Notes: generated by a model not told the origin, from the letters alone. Shown: positions 9,326 to 18,660, counted from the stretch's first letter. The stretch: 64,000 nt of DNA from Flagellimonas alvinocaridis (GCF_004916895.1 NZ_SNTZ01000003.1:124001-188000), one strand, 5' to 3'. Translations and numbers: made by a program.

Positions 9326-10903
9326 TTAGAAGTTGGGACCTCCGGTATCCCACCATAGTCTGGTGTTGATTTCATCCGGTCCACCAAGTTTTGCGGTGGC
9401 GTCCGCTACTCCAGCAGGGTTGTTTTCACGTTCATCGTTTACAAAAGGCATTCTTTTGATAAACTCGCCTACAGGTACTATCCCCCAGTCAGCGTTACTG
9501 CTGTTCTGATAAACAGGGGGTAATTTTGGATATCCTGTACGTCTAAAGTCTACCCAAGCCTCCATTTCATTGGTATAACCTGCAATCCATTTTTGAGTAA
9601 TGATCTTTTCCAGTTTGATTTCATTATCGGCACCTTCATCCCAAGCAATGGTGTTGGTAATCTGGTTGGTGAAATCATTGATGGGATCTGGATAAACCAC
9701 CCCATCATAATCAATAGGCAAACTGGTGTCATCCGCAAGATAAGCATCTACACCACCTGCACCCCAAAGCTCAAAGGAAGCTTTCACTCCATTCTCATAG
9801 TTGGTCTGGGCATCACCGGCACCGGCCCAACCACGAAGGGCGGCCTCAGCTTTAAGGAAATGTACTTCATCGGCACTCAACACTTTTCGCTTAGTCACCT
9901 TTGCAGGGTCGTTAAAGCTTATGTCGATGGTTGAGAATGGAATATGGTCATCTTTGGCAATAAGCTCACCTCCATTACGTATACCCTTGTAAGGATACTC
10001 TGGGTGATCAGCCACCAATGACATATCGGATACAGGATCAAAGAATGCATGGATTCTAGGATCTTTATACCCTACCAAAATGGATTCCATAGTAGCACTC
10101 ATACGGGTATCGTTCCACTCAAAGCAAATTTGGGCAGGGTGGAATTTATTCCCATACAAGGAAATATTCATGTTGTCTCCATTGGTTTCAATCAATCCTA
10201 CAGGGTCTGCCAAAGCTTTCTCACCTTGCGTTCTAGCTAGGGTTGGGTCAACTTTGGAGATACGCATGGCCAATCGTAAGCGCATTGAATTGGCAAACTT
10301 GGCCCATTGAGAAACATCTCCACCGTAAGTGGCATCAAAATCAGATAGACCAGTATAGTCCATATTTGCACTAAACTCAGCAATAATTCTATCCAAATCA
10401 CTAAAGAAAGCATTGTACAAGGCAGGTTCGCTGTCATACAATACATCGCCTTCAGTACCGAAATTGGTGTAGATTACTGGACCATAAAAAGTAGTTACCC
10501 TAGACATGGACAGAATTCTGATCAAGTTGGCCCATTCCACAAAAACGGTATAACCATCGGCCTCGGCAATCTCAATAACTTGTTTGGCCGGAGCCATAAC
10601 AAAATCGTATTCACGTCCCCAATATCCGTTCCATCGGATATAATAGGTAGTGTTATTGATGTTACCTGTAAATGGAGTGGGTTGTGCCAAGTGCTGGGCA
10701 AACGACGTATTGGTCAGGTTATGGTTAACCTGGTTCCCAAAAATCTGGCTAAGCATTGAAGGGTAGAAAGCACCAACATGGTTAAAATCCTGCTTCAATG
10801 ATTCGTTGGATATCTGGTAGGGGTTTGTGTTCGTTTCCTCAAAATTTTCAGTACATGAACTGAAGGCCGCTACCAGGGTTAAGAGATATAAAAACTTTTT
10901 CAT
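9326..10903 (-). CDS. SusD/RagB-family nutrient-binding outer-membrane lipoprotein
   Basis: A 525-residue lipoprotein with lipobox FSSCTEN. It has the SusD-like helical N-terminal half and the C-terminal motif of the family (KLEKIITQKWIAGY, EAWVDFRRTGYPKL, PFVNDERENNPAGV). SusD proteins form the lid of a SusC barrel and capture the ligand at the cell surface. The gene starts 10 bp after the SusC stop, as is typical of the pair. The ligand cannot be deduced. A perfect hairpin follows the gene and separates it from the accessory genes. Confidence 0.93.
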   Translation of the reverse strand: MKKFLYLLTLVAAFSSCTENFEETNTNPYQISNESLKQDFNHVGAFYPSMLSQIFGNQVNHNLTNTSFAQHLAQPTPFTGNINNTTYYIRWNGYWGREYDFVMAPAKQVIEIAEADGYTVFVEWANLIRILSMSRVTTFYGPVIYTNFGTEGDVLYDSEPALYNAFFSDLDRIIAEFSANMDYTGLSDFDATYGGDVSQWAKFANSMRLRLAMRISKVDPTLARTQGEKALADPVGLIETNGDNMNISLYGNKFHPAQICFEWNDTRMSATMESILVGYKDPRIHAFFDPVSDMSLVADHPEYPYKGIRNGGELIAKDDHIPFSTIDISFNDPAKVTKRKVLSADEVHFLKAEAALRGWAGAGDAQTNYENGVKASFELWGAGGVDAYLADDTSLPIDYDGVVYPDPINDFTNQITNTIAWDEGADNEIKLEKIITQKWIAGYTNEMEAWVDFRRTGYPKLPPVYQNSSNADWGIVPVGEFIKRMPFVNDERENNPAGVADATAKLGGPDEINTRLWWDTGGPNF

Positions 10904-10913
10904 ACTGTTTTTT

Positions 10914-13900
10914 TTAGAATGTTAGTTTTAGGTTAAACCCGTAAGTTCCTGTAGATGGCAAGTTAAAGTTATCCAAACCTTGTGCAGTTTGACTCGTGCT
11001 CATTGCCAATTCAGGGTCAAATGGTGCATCTTTATACAAGAAGAAAAGGTTGTTACCTATAAAGGACAAGCTAGCTGCTTTAATGGGCAGACTAGAATTG
11101 GACATATCAAAGTTATATCCAATGGATAGCTGGCTCAACTTAATGTTGGTACGGTCGTATACGTAAGCCTCACCAACACCGTTCCTATCACCTATGGCAC
11201 GGAACCAAGTTTCGGGATCAACACTGGTAACAGCTGTTCCAGAATCCTCATCAAAACCATTTACAGCTACAGCTCCAGCATCACGGGCATCTGCTGTACG
11301 TTGGGAAACCCCAGCGCCATCAAGCATACTTTCAGTTTGGCTGAAGACCTTTCCTCCAAATTTGGCATTGATCAAAGCTCCAAAGGAGAAACGCTTGAAT
11401 GTAACATTGTTGTTCCAACCTAAGCTGAATTTAGGATCTAGATTTCCAATAAGCTCTGGAAGGTCTGTTTTTCTTGGAGCGCCGTTGCTAAATAGGATAC
11501 GGCCTTGGTCATCCCTTAAGAATTTAAGAACATAAAGGTCGTTGTATCTACCACCTTCAACCAATCTGGAATAGTATCCTTCTGAAGAGCCCAAGTTGAA
11601 GATTCTTTCATCATCTGGACCTATGTCTATCACCTCATTTTTGTTAGAGGTAAAGTTAAAGGAAGAACTCCACTCCAAATCCTGGGTTTGAATAGGAATT
11701 GTATTCAAAGTAATCTCAACCCCTTTGTTACTGATTTCCCCAGCATTGATGAATTCAGTGGTGAAACCTCCTTCTCCTGAGGTCGTTGGAACTGAAATAA
11801 ATTGGTCCTCACTCTTAATGGAATAGTAAGTGAAATCCAATCCAAGTCTGTTATTCATGAACCGAACATCAAATCCAAATTCAGTACTGGTTATGATTTC
11901 GGGCTTAGCATTCACAAAAGGTCTTGTAGTATTCCTATCCACACCGCCGTTGGCAGAAATTGTGTTTTGAGGGTTGATTCTGTTGAAAGGCACCTCGTTA
12001 CCTACCTGGGTCCAAGAACCTCTTAGTTTGGCAAAGCTAACAGCCTCTGGCATGGTGAACATTTCGCTTAAAATAGCCGTTACACCAACAGATGGGTAGA
12101 AATAGGACTCATTTCCTGTAAGCGCCAAAGTAGAGGCCCAGTCGTTACGTCCGGATAAATCCAAGAACAACATTTCTTTATACCCAAATTGAGCATTAAG
12201 GAAAACCCCTTCTTTAATTACTGTTCCGTTGGTAAGAGAGGTTACAGGTACGTTGGTTGGCAAGTTCTGGAAGAAGAACTCATTTGGGTACAGAAGACCC
12301 AGTGTTCCTGTTCCATTACCGTTAGGACCAACACCAACACCAACACCATATTCGGTTTCTTGGTGGCTGGCACCCAAAGAAGCATTTAGACTAATGTCAT
12401 CGCTTAAATCAGTATTGTAGTTGAGGATGATATCCGTGTAAAGCAATTTATCTTCATATTTCTGATAGTTCCAAGCTCCATTTGGGTGAACGTTTGTAGA
12501 GTTGGAGGTAGCAGCGTGACGTTGCTCTTTCAATACTGTTGCATAATCATAGTTGGCCCTGGCCTGAACGTTAAGATTATCAGCAATATCGTAGCTCAAG
12601 GTAAGGTTACCGATGAAACGATCTCTCTTATCCATCTGAGGTTGCTTGTTAATGATCCAATATGGATTGGATTGATGGTGATCGGAAACAAACCAGTTTT
12701 GAGAATCGATATTTCTTACAGGGTCAAAAACCGAGTAATTATTCTGAAAATCATAGAAACTTCTGTTTCTTGGGAAAAAGTAAAGACCTGTAAGTGGGTT
12801 CAAATAGTATCCTGCAGGCAATCTATTATGGCTGCTTTCAAAAGCACCAATAACATTTGAAGTGATGGTAAGCTTATCATCAAACAATTTGGTTGATTGC
12901 TTAAAGGTAAAGTTGTTTTTCAGATACTTGTTCTTAGGTGTAATACCAGTTGCGCTAATGTTACCGTAAGAGAAGTATGCCTGGGTCTTTTCAGTACCAC
13001 CACTAACACTTACAGAGTTGAAGAAGTTATGTCCTGTTTGGAAAAAGTCTTCAACATAAGCACTTTGATAATCCCCGGGAGTAGTATCCCAGCTTTCCTT
13101 TGCAGCACCAATGGCTCCATACTTGAACTGTAGGTCGGGAAGTTCCAAATAGTGCTCAAAAGTGTAGCTACTGTTAAGCGTTACAGTAGTTTTTCCTTCA
13201 GCACCGCTTTTGGTGGTAATCAATACAACCCCGTTGGCACCTTGGCTACCATAAAGTACTGCAGCGTTGGCACCTCTAAGGATACTGATACTTTCAATAT
13301 CATCAGGGTTAAGGGCAGAAAGTCCATCCCCACCATCAGTACCACCCCACATTCCGGGCTGGCCTCCTTTGTTGTTTGCCATTGGAATACCATCGATTAC
13401 AAAAAGAGGTGAACTATCACCGCTAAGCGATTTGTTACCCCTAAGCAAAATTTTAGTAGACCCACCGGCACCTGAGCTACTTTTCTTGATTTCAACACCT
13501 GCTGTCTTACCAGAAAGTGCATTCATAAAGTTGGGGTCCCTAGTTTTTGTAAGTTCATCTGACTTTACAGTTTGTTGGGCATAGGTAAGGGTTTTCTCCT
13601 GTCTTTTGATACCCAATGCAGTTACAACCACCTCATCCAACTGGCTGGCGTCTTCCTGCATTACAATATCGATAGAGTTGGAAGCACCTACAGTAATTCT
13701 CTGTGATAGCATACCCAAATAGGAGTACACCAATACATCCCCTTGAGAAACTTCAATGGTATAATTACCATCAAAATCTGTTTGGGTACCATTGGTGGTC
13801 CCTTGCACCAAGATACTTACCCCGGGCAAAGGCATACCATCTGAAGCAGCTGTTACAGTACCTGTTACGGTCTTTTGCACCACTTCTTTTTCAACAATTA

Positions 13901-14264
13901 CGGGAGCTTCTTTCTTAGGTCTTGGGCTAACAGCAATAGTGCTGTTGGTCCTTTTAAAGTTAAGGGCAGCTTCACGGCTTATCTGTTCCAATAGGTCATA
14001 TACGGAATATGATCCAGTAGCAATAACGAGTCTTGCCTTTTTATTGACATCTCTCTCGTCATAATTGAACTTAAAAGCCGATTGGCTTTCAATTTCCTCA
14101 AAGACATCCAATACATCCACTTGTTTTGCGGAGTCCCATTTAAGGTAAATGTCTTTCAAGCTTTGTGTATACCCCTCATTGGCCATTGCAAAATAGCAGA
14201 AAACTAATTGCAAAATAAAGATTCTTGAGAGCACAGCGATCGTTTTAGTTAGTTTAAATTTCAT
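10914..14264 (-). CDS. SusC/RagA TonB-dependent receptor with STN signalling domain
   Basis: A 1116-residue outer-membrane transporter. After the signal peptide, residues about 45-110 form an STN (secretin/TonB short N-terminal) domain, then a carboxypeptidase-regulatory-like domain (about 128-212, with GTVTAASDGMPLPGVS), the plug (about 225-335, LDEVVVTALGI) and a 22-strand barrel ending in an aromatic residue (GFNLKLTF). The STN domain is the part that contacts a FecR-type anti-sigma factor, and a FecR gene lies 147 bp upstream, with an ECF sigma gene beyond it. So ligand-induced transcription by trans-envelope signalling is the likely control. The family imports oligomers through the outer membrane using TonB energy. 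Confidence 0.94.
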   Translation of the reverse strand: MKFKLTKTIAVLSRIFILQLVFCYFAMANEGYTQSLKDIYLKWDSAKQVDVLDVFEEIESQSAFKFNYDERDVNKKARLVIATGSYSVYDLLEQISREAALNFKRTNSTIAVSPRPKKEAPVIVEKEVVQKTVTGTVTAASDGMPLPGVSILVQGTTNGTQTDFDGNYTIEVSQGDVLVYSYLGMLSQRITVGASNSIDIVMQEDASQLDEVVVTALGIKRQEKTLTYAQQTVKSDELTKTRDPNFMNALSGKTAGVEIKKSSSGAGGSTKILLRGNKSLSGDSSPLFVIDGIPMANNKGGQPGMWGGTDGGDGLSALNPDDIESISILRGANAAVLYGSQGANGVVLITTKSGAEGKTTVTLNSSYTFEHYLELPDLQFKYGAIGAAKESWDTTPGDYQSAYVEDFFQTGHNFFNSVSVSGGTEKTQAYFSYGNISATGITPKNKYLKNNFTFKQSTKLFDDKLTITSNVIGAFESSHNRLPAGYYLNPLTGLYFFPRNRSFYDFQNNYSVFDPVRNIDSQNWFVSDHHQSNPYWIINKQPQMDKRDRFIGNLTLSYDIADNLNVQARANYDYATVLKEQRHAATSNSTNVHPNGAWNYQKYEDKLLYTDIILNYNTDLSDDISLNASLGASHQETEYGVGVGVGPNGNGTGTLGLLYPNEFFFQNLPTNVPVTSLTNGTVIKEGVFLNAQFGYKEMLFLDLSGRNDWASTLALTGNESYFYPSVGVTAILSEMFTMPEAVSFAKLRGSWTQVGNEVPFNRINPQNTISANGGVDRNTTRPFVNAKPEIITSTEFGFDVRFMNNRLGLDFTYYSIKSEDQFISVPTTSGEGGFTTEFINAGEISNKGVEITLNTIPIQTQDLEWSSSFNFTSNKNEVIDIGPDDERIFNLGSSEGYYSRLVEGGRYNDLYVLKFLRDDQGRILFSNGAPRKTDLPELIGNLDPKFSLGWNNNVTFKRFSFGALINAKFGGKVFSQTESMLDGAGVSQRTADARDAGAVAVNGFDEDSGTAVTSVDPETWFRAIGDRNGVGEAYVYDRTNIKLSQLSIGYNFDMSNSSLPIKAASLSFIGNNLFFLYKDAPFDPELAMSTSQTAQGLDNFNLPSTGTYGFNLKLTF

Positions 14265-14411
14265 ACTTTTACGTCGGTTTAGTTGATATATTTTTTAATT
14301 GAACTTTTGATGATAAGTTTGTCTCCATCGAAAGTGCCATTTTCTTTGGAGCAAACTTATTTTTTTAAGTAGAGTTTTTCATTCCCATAATTTAAAGTTT
14401 AGCGGTTATAG

Positions 14412-15458
14412 TTATTTAAAATTGATTCTTATTTTTCTAGGATTATCCTTATCCATTTTAAAGGAAAACCGTTCAGCATATGCCATTTGTTCAAGCACAC
14501 TTTCCAGACTTTCGGCCGGAAATTTTCCAGTATAGGTAATGGGTCTGTTCAAATTGCTGACTTCAATGTCAACATCGTACCAGTTTTCCAGTGTTTCCTT
14601 GACCTCATCAAAGCTTGCGGCCTTAAAAACAAGTATTCTCCTTGTCCATTTGTAAAAATCCATATCGGAATAGGCCGATATGTCCAACTTGCCCATGGAA
14701 GCATCAAAAGTGGCCTTGCCACCCAATGCATCTATAATTTCTGAATCCATATTCCCGGATACAACCGGCGAAACCTGAATTTTACCGGTCACCAAACCTA
14801 CTTCTACTTTTTTGCCGTTATGGGCTTTAATGTTAAAAGATGTTCCAAGTGCCTTGGTCAATAGCCCGTTTGAGTTTACCACAAATGGCCTTGTAGGATC
14901 TTTTTCAACTTCAAAGAAGGCTTCACCTTCCAAAAAAATCTCCCTTTTTTCCTCAAAACTTGAACTGTAGGAAACCTTGCTATTATTATTAAGGTATACC
15001 GTGGATCCATCGGGCAGTGTAATTCTGGATTTCTGTCCGCGGAAATTTTCCTTTACTATCAGTTTTGATGGAATATAAACTGGTGCGATCTCTGTAGAGG
15101 TGGACCACTTGGCACCTACTGTCAAAGCAGTCATTAAAAGTGCGCAGGCAGCAGCTTGGAATGCCATCATTGGCCAGCTACTTTTTTTTACAGTGATTTG
15201 TGAATCTTTTTTGGCTAGGATAGACTTAAGGATTTCACCTTGGTCTATAATGTCAATATCTTCAGATGAACTGTACTTGAAAGAAAGGATGACTTCCCTG
15301 GCCACCATGACCGCCTTTTTTTTGGACGGATTTGCGGATAACCATTTTTTCCAAAAAAAATGGTTGGACGGGTTTGGCTTCAATACCCAGTTTCTAAATT
15401 CTGGATCGGCCAAAAAGTCTTCCAATTCGTATTCGTGATAATCCATAGATAGTGGCAC
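14412..15458 (-). CDS. FecR-family anti-sigma factor
   Basis: A 348-residue single-pass inner-membrane protein. The N-terminal ~90 residues are cytoplasmic (WKKWLSANPSKKKAV is typical), a membrane helix lies near residues 97-115, then the FecR domain (LPDGSTVYLNNNSKVSYSS, LEGEAFFEVEKD, KALGTSFNIKAH) and a C-terminal DUF4974-like domain (ITYTGKFPAESLESVLEQM). It transmits the signal from the STN domain of the neighbouring SusC to the ECF sigma factor. ATG at 15458 is used here; a second in-frame ATG four codons further is possible. The following gap to the SusC start (147 bp) probably carries the sigma-dependent promoter. Confidence 0.92.
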   Translation of the reverse strand: MPLSMDYHEYELEDFLADPEFRNWVLKPNPSNHFFWKKWLSANPSKKKAVMVAREVILSFKYSSSEDIDIIDQGEILKSILAKKDSQITVKKSSWPMMAFQAAACALLMTALTVGAKWSTSTEIAPVYIPSKLIVKENFRGQKSRITLPDGSTVYLNNNSKVSYSSSFEEKREIFLEGEAFFEVEKDPTRPFVVNSNGLLTKALGTSFNIKAHNGKKVEVGLVTGKIQVSPVVSGNMDSEIIDALGGKATFDASMGKLDISAYSDMDFYKWTRRILVFKAASFDEVKETLENWYDVDIEVSNLNRPITYTGKFPAESLESVLEQMAYAERFSFKMDKDNPRKIRINFK

Positions 15459-15694
15459 TATATTAATATGACTTCACAATTTGATAAATGACATCAAAAA
15501 AACTTAACTTTTTTTTAAAAAAAACTTCAAGAAGATATTTACTGTATATAAAATCGTTTAATTGCTTGAGAATCTTATTGGTTTGTTAACATGTATAAGG
15601 TATTAAATTTCATCAAACCGAAATAAGTGCCCCTCATTTTATGAATTCCTTGCGCTGGCCATGGTTGTTTTTGCCAATAGTTAAACAAGGGCGG

Positions 15695-16336
15695 CTATTT
15701 GGCGGGCGTTTCCGCGTACTTTTTTAATTCAGAAAGTGATCTGTACATTAAGTTTCGTACAGCCCGAACGCTTGAGAAGCCCATGATTTCTTTGATTTGA
15801 GAATAGGAAAGTCCGTTGTAATAAAAATAATAGACCACCTCCCTTTGTCGCTGGGTCAATTTGTTCAAGGACTTTTGAATCAGCTTTACTTGTTCTTTGT
15901 GGAACTGTTTGTTAACTAGTAAGCTTTCATGGGATGGTGTAACCAAGAATCCATAGGAATCATTGGTCAAACCCAAATCCATTTTTTTTCTTTTCTTGTT
16001 CTGCTTTTTCTGTTCGGTAATTATCTTGTTCCTATAACACTTTATTAAAAAGGCCTTGACCGAAATCACTTTATGGAGATCATGTCTTTTTTTTCTGATG
16101 GAAATGAAAGTTTCCTGCAGGCAATCTTTGAGCAAATCGGTATCTCCTGAAAACTGTCTGCCCAAATTATAGAGTATTTGAAAGTAGTGATTGTAGATCT
16201 TAACAAAAGCAGACTCACTGCCATCGCAAAATAGCTTCCACTCCGCAGCCGAATCAAAAGACTTCGAAAACTCTTGGGAAGAGTTTTTCCTATCATTTTG
16301 ATTATAACCTTCCGAAATATTGGATAATAAAGCCAT
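15695..16336 (-). CDS. ECF RNA polymerase sigma factor (FecI-like)
   Basis: A sigma-70 family extracytoplasmic-function sigma factor of about 213 residues. Region 2 is visible around YNLGRQFSGDTDLLKDCLQ and region 4 around LTQRQREVVYYFYYNGLSY with SQIKEIMGFSSVRAVRNLM. The reading frame is open for 31 further codons upstream (to 16429), but the ATG at 16334-16336 gives the normal family N-terminus, so I use it. It is followed by FecR (236-bp gap) and SusC, matching the Bacteroidota sigma/anti-sigma/SusCD arrangement, and probably drives transcription of the 1-14 kb locus. Confidence 0.9.
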   Translation of the reverse strand: MALLSNISEGYNQNDRKNSSQEFSKSFDSAAEWKLFCDGSESAFVKIYNHYFQILYNLGRQFSGDTDLLKDCLQETFISIRKKRHDLHKVISVKAFLIKCYRNKIITEQKKQNKKRKKMDLGLTNDSYGFLVTPSHESLLVNKQFHKEQVKLIQKSLNKLTQRQREVVYYFYYNGLSYSQIKEIMGFSSVRAVRNLMYRSLSELKKYAETPAK

Positions 16337-16656
16337 TATGTTAAGAGGTTGATAATATTCTACCAATATAGAAAAAAAAACGTAAGCTCTACTTTTTTTG
16401 CAAAATTCATTTTGTGAAATATTTAACACCTCTTGATTAAGGGTGGTCTGAAATAATCAGAAACCTATAAATGACTAGGCTTCCAACCAGTTGGAAGCCT
16501 AGAAAGAAGTATAGAAAAATGTACTTGGATAGATGTGGATTAAATATGATTTTATGAAATAAAGAAGTGGTTTCTTACAAAAACTACTGTAATGGGTTAG
16601 CCTGTCCTGTGCTAAAAAGTATGAGCAAGATGATTAAACTGTCTGGTTAAAAAGAA
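16337..16656. other. Gene-free stretch with one perfect hairpin
   Basis: No supported gene. The only clear feature is a perfect 13-bp inverted repeat with a 2-base loop at 16475-16502 (CTAGGCTTCCAAC and its complement). Neither side carries a T-run, so it is not a canonical intrinsic terminator. It lies about 155 bp after the stop of the small gene ending at 16657 and about 140 bp before the sigma gene, both on the minus strand, so it may end or stabilise the dinB transcript. Confidence 0.6.
16475..16502. repeat. Perfect palindromic hairpin without T-run
   Basis: Arms 16475-16487 and 16490-16502 are exactly complementary. It could be a transcript 3' end stabiliser or a weak terminator for the dinB unit. 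Confidence 0.6.
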
Positions 16657-16875
16657 TCAGTGCAATTCTTCGCAAGAAAATCCATTTTTCCTGAGCAATT
16701 TGGAAATGGTCAAGGCACCTAGGTTTTGGGTTTCAACCCGGAGGATGTTGTCACAATCCTCCAGATCAAAATTCCAATCACCATTTTTGGTGACCAACTT
16801 GTTCAAGACGGGTTTGAGCTTCTTCACACTTCTGTTGTCGAGGACGGAAGTCTTAAATACTAAAACGGTCTTCAT
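16657..16875 (-). CDS. Small conserved protein, ferredoxin-like (HMA-like) without metal cysteines
   Basis: A 72-residue protein starting MKTVLVFKTSV. The predicted beta-alpha-beta pattern (VLVFKTSV, RSVKKLKPVLNKL, WNFDLEDCDNILRVET, ISKLLRKNGFSCEEL) resembles heavy-metal-associated chaperone folds, but the CxxC metal motif at the first loop is absent. It starts 12 bp after the DinB stop and is probably co-transcribed with it. I do not recognise a function; the fold assignment is by eye. Confidence 0.65.
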   Translation of the reverse strand: MKTVLVFKTSVLDNRSVKKLKPVLNKLVTKNGDWNFDLEDCDNILRVETQNLGALTISKLLRKNGFSCEELH

Positions 16876-16887
16876 ACTTTATATAAG

Positions 16888-17391
16888 TTATTTGTCCCTT
16901 TCCCAAAAGAAAGGAGGTTCTATCCCCAATGAACGTAGGTACACATAAGCCTGTCCTCTATGGTGGATCTCATTATCTATAAAATAGAAGATGGAAGACT
17001 GTACAGAACCTTCGTATTGGCCAAATAGGACAATGTTTTCTTGAAATCGTTCCAATTTGATTTTACCCCAGAGGCTATTGATTTCCTCAGTGGACTTATC
17101 CCATGCCTCCAAGACCCTTGCCTTGCTGTTGCCATGGTCAAAATGTTCTTTAAGCTCAGTGGTCTTGCCGGAAACGATTTCCTGTAATCCAGGAACGGCA
17201 ATGCCCAAGAGTTCATTCACCATTTCCGAAAATGGACGCATTCCTCCAATGGAGTGTGTAAAGAGTTCTTTTTCGGGAAAGGCCTCGATGACCCTTCGCG
17301 TTACCCTTCTGTGTCCTTGCCAATGTTCTAATAATTGGGAAGAGGTGATAATTTGTGCTGTTTCTTTTTGTTGTTCCATTGTTTTTTCCAT
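16888..17391 (-). CDS. DinB-family protein
   Basis: A DinB/YfiT-like four-helix-bundle protein of about 167 residues. Diagnostic parts are HWQGHRRVTRRVIEAFPE at the N-terminus, the metal-type histidine in FIDNEIHHRGQAYVYLRSLG, and the C-terminal ending PPFFW. The family includes thiol S-transferases and damage-inducible proteins; substrate is unknown. The frame is open to a TTG at 17424, but that codon lies inside the -7 box of the promoter, so ATG 17391 (or 17379) is the likely start. It is divergent from the YafY regulator and has one of two matching operators in its promoter. Confidence 0.9.
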   Translation of the reverse strand: MEKTMEQQKETAQIITSSQLLEHWQGHRRVTRRVIEAFPEKELFTHSIGGMRPFSEMVNELLGIAVPGLQEIVSGKTTELKEHFDHGNSKARVLEAWDKSTEEINSLWGKIKLERFQENIVLFGQYEGSVQSSIFYFIDNEIHHRGQAYVYLRSLGIEPPFFWERDK

Positions 17392-17421
17392 GATACATGA
17401 TTTAGATTTTGATTGTGGATT

Positions 17422-17456
17422 CAAAGGTAGATGGGGGTTGTGACAGCCCTTTGTCA
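17422..17456 (-). promoter_or_regulatory. dinB promoter with operator TGACA-N6-TGTCA
   Basis: On the minus strand TACCTTTG (17422-17429) matches the Bacteroidota -7 box TAnnTTTG exactly. Eleven bases upstream lies the palindrome TGACAgcccttTGTCA (17441-17456), where the -33 element would be. The palindrome is repeated in mirror position for yafY. Binding by the divergent WYL regulator is inferred. Confidence 0.75.
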
Positions 17457-17488
17457 GTAGAAAAAAACTTTAGCAAAAAAAGTGATGT

Positions 17489-17523
17489 TGACATACGGTT
17501 GTCATGCACTGTACAGATATTTG
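17489..17523 (+). promoter_or_regulatory. yafY promoter with operator TGACA-N6-TGTCA
   Basis: Palindrome TGACAtacggtTGTCA (17489-17504) followed after eleven bases by GATATTTG (17516-17523), one mismatch from TAnnTTTG. Spacing is identical to the dinB side, which argues for autoregulation by the YafY protein. Confidence 0.7.
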
Positions 17524-17671
17524 CCATATTCAGGACCATTCATTCCAAAAGGAATTAAGGGGTGTAGGGAATCCTGAAATAGATTTAAAACAAACTAAAA
17601 TGAAATGGAAATGCTCTCCCGGCCATGGATTGAAATCCTATCTTTGGGAGATAGCACATTCAATTATGGGA

Positions 17672-18628
17672 ATGGATACCGTAAAACGTTTTGATAGGAT
17701 TGTGGCGATTTTGATCCAACTGCAATCCAAGCGTATTGTAAAGGCACAGGAATTGTCGGATCGTTTCGAGGTAAGCCTTCGTACCATATATAGGGACATT
17801 CGCACTTTGGAAGCATCGGGTGTGCCCATTGTCAGCGAGGCAGGAGTAGGCTATTCCATCATGGAAGGGTACCGTTTGCCTCCGGTAATGTTCACCCGTG
17901 AGGAAGCTGGGAGCTTTGTGGCCGCAGAAAAGCTCATGCAAAAGTTTACCGACAAATCGTTGGGAGCCTATCACGAGTCGGCCATGTTCAAGCTTAAATC
18001 GGTTTTGCGGGGAAGGGAAAAGGCCTGGGTAGAAGCCTTGGAATCCCAAGTGTCCATTTTGCCGGGCAAGGAACTTTTCAATGAAAAGGTGCCCAACGCT
18101 TTGGAAATTCTGTTCGAGAGCATTGCAGAAAAGAAACAAGTCTTTTTGCGATATGGTGCCCTTCAGACAGAAATACCATCGGAACGAAAGATAGAGCCCG
18201 TGGGACTCTTCAATGAAAATGAATTTTGGTACATATTAGGGTACTGTCATTTGCGGAAGGATTACAGATATTTCCGAACGGATAGAATCCATAGGATTGA
18301 GCGTACACCACTCGATTTTGTATTGGAGCACGGCACCTTGGATGAATACCGTCAAAAAGAAAAGAAACCACCAAAGACAAAGGTCAGGATATTGGTCGAT
18401 AAAGTGGTGGCCAGATACATACAGGGTAGCAGAAAGCACTATGGTTTTGTATCGGAAACCCAAAAAGGTGAATTTGTGGAAATGACCTTTATGTCCATGG
18501 ATTTGGAGAACGGTTTTGCCCGGTGGTATTTGATGTTCGGGGATTTTGCCAAGATAGTAGAGCCAGAAGCCCTAAAGGAAAGGGTGGTGGAGCTGTTGAA
18601 GAAAAATCAAGAAATGTTACAAGGCTGA
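17672..18628 (+). CDS. YafY-family transcriptional regulator (HTH-11 + WYL)
   Basis: A 318-residue regulator if started at the ATG 17672 (MDTVKRFDRIVAILIQLQS), which matches the family N-terminus; the frame is open 56 codons further upstream but that part is unlike the family. HTH at about residues 5-60 (VSLRTIYRDIRTLEASGVP), WYL domain at about 140-230 and a C-terminal WCX extension. WYL regulators sense small ligands or nucleic acids. Two TGACA-N6-TGTCA operators lie in the divergent region shared with dinB, so it probably controls both transcripts. The alkylation-repair operon follows 80 bp later but has its own promoter. Confidence 0.9.
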   Translation: MDTVKRFDRIVAILIQLQSKRIVKAQELSDRFEVSLRTIYRDIRTLEASGVPIVSEAGVGYSIMEGYRLPPVMFTREEAGSFVAAEKLMQKFTDKSLGAYHESAMFKLKSVLRGREKAWVEALESQVSILPGKELFNEKVPNALEILFESIAEKKQVFLRYGALQTEIPSERKIEPVGLFNENEFWYILGYCHLRKDYRYFRTDRIHRIERTPLDFVLEHGTLDEYRQKEKKPPKTKVRILVDKVVARYIQGSRKHYGFVSETQKGEFVEMTFMSMDLENGFARWYLMFGDFAKIVEPEALKERVVELLKKNQEMLQG

Positions 18629-18660
18629 TTTCCAGTTTTTAAAATGAGCAAGAATCGGGT

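Noticed and set aside
11194..14064. Many 60-125-codon frames antisense to the first SusC gene
   Set aside because: Shadows of a long coding gene; none has a protein-like pattern or its own start region.
16337..16429. 31-codon N-terminal extension of the ECF sigma factor
   Set aside because: The extension is unlike sigma factors and the internal ATG at 16336 gives the normal length.
17504..17671. 56-codon N-terminal extension of the YafY regulator
   Set aside because: It begins inside the operator and covers the promoter; the family starts at MDTVKRF.
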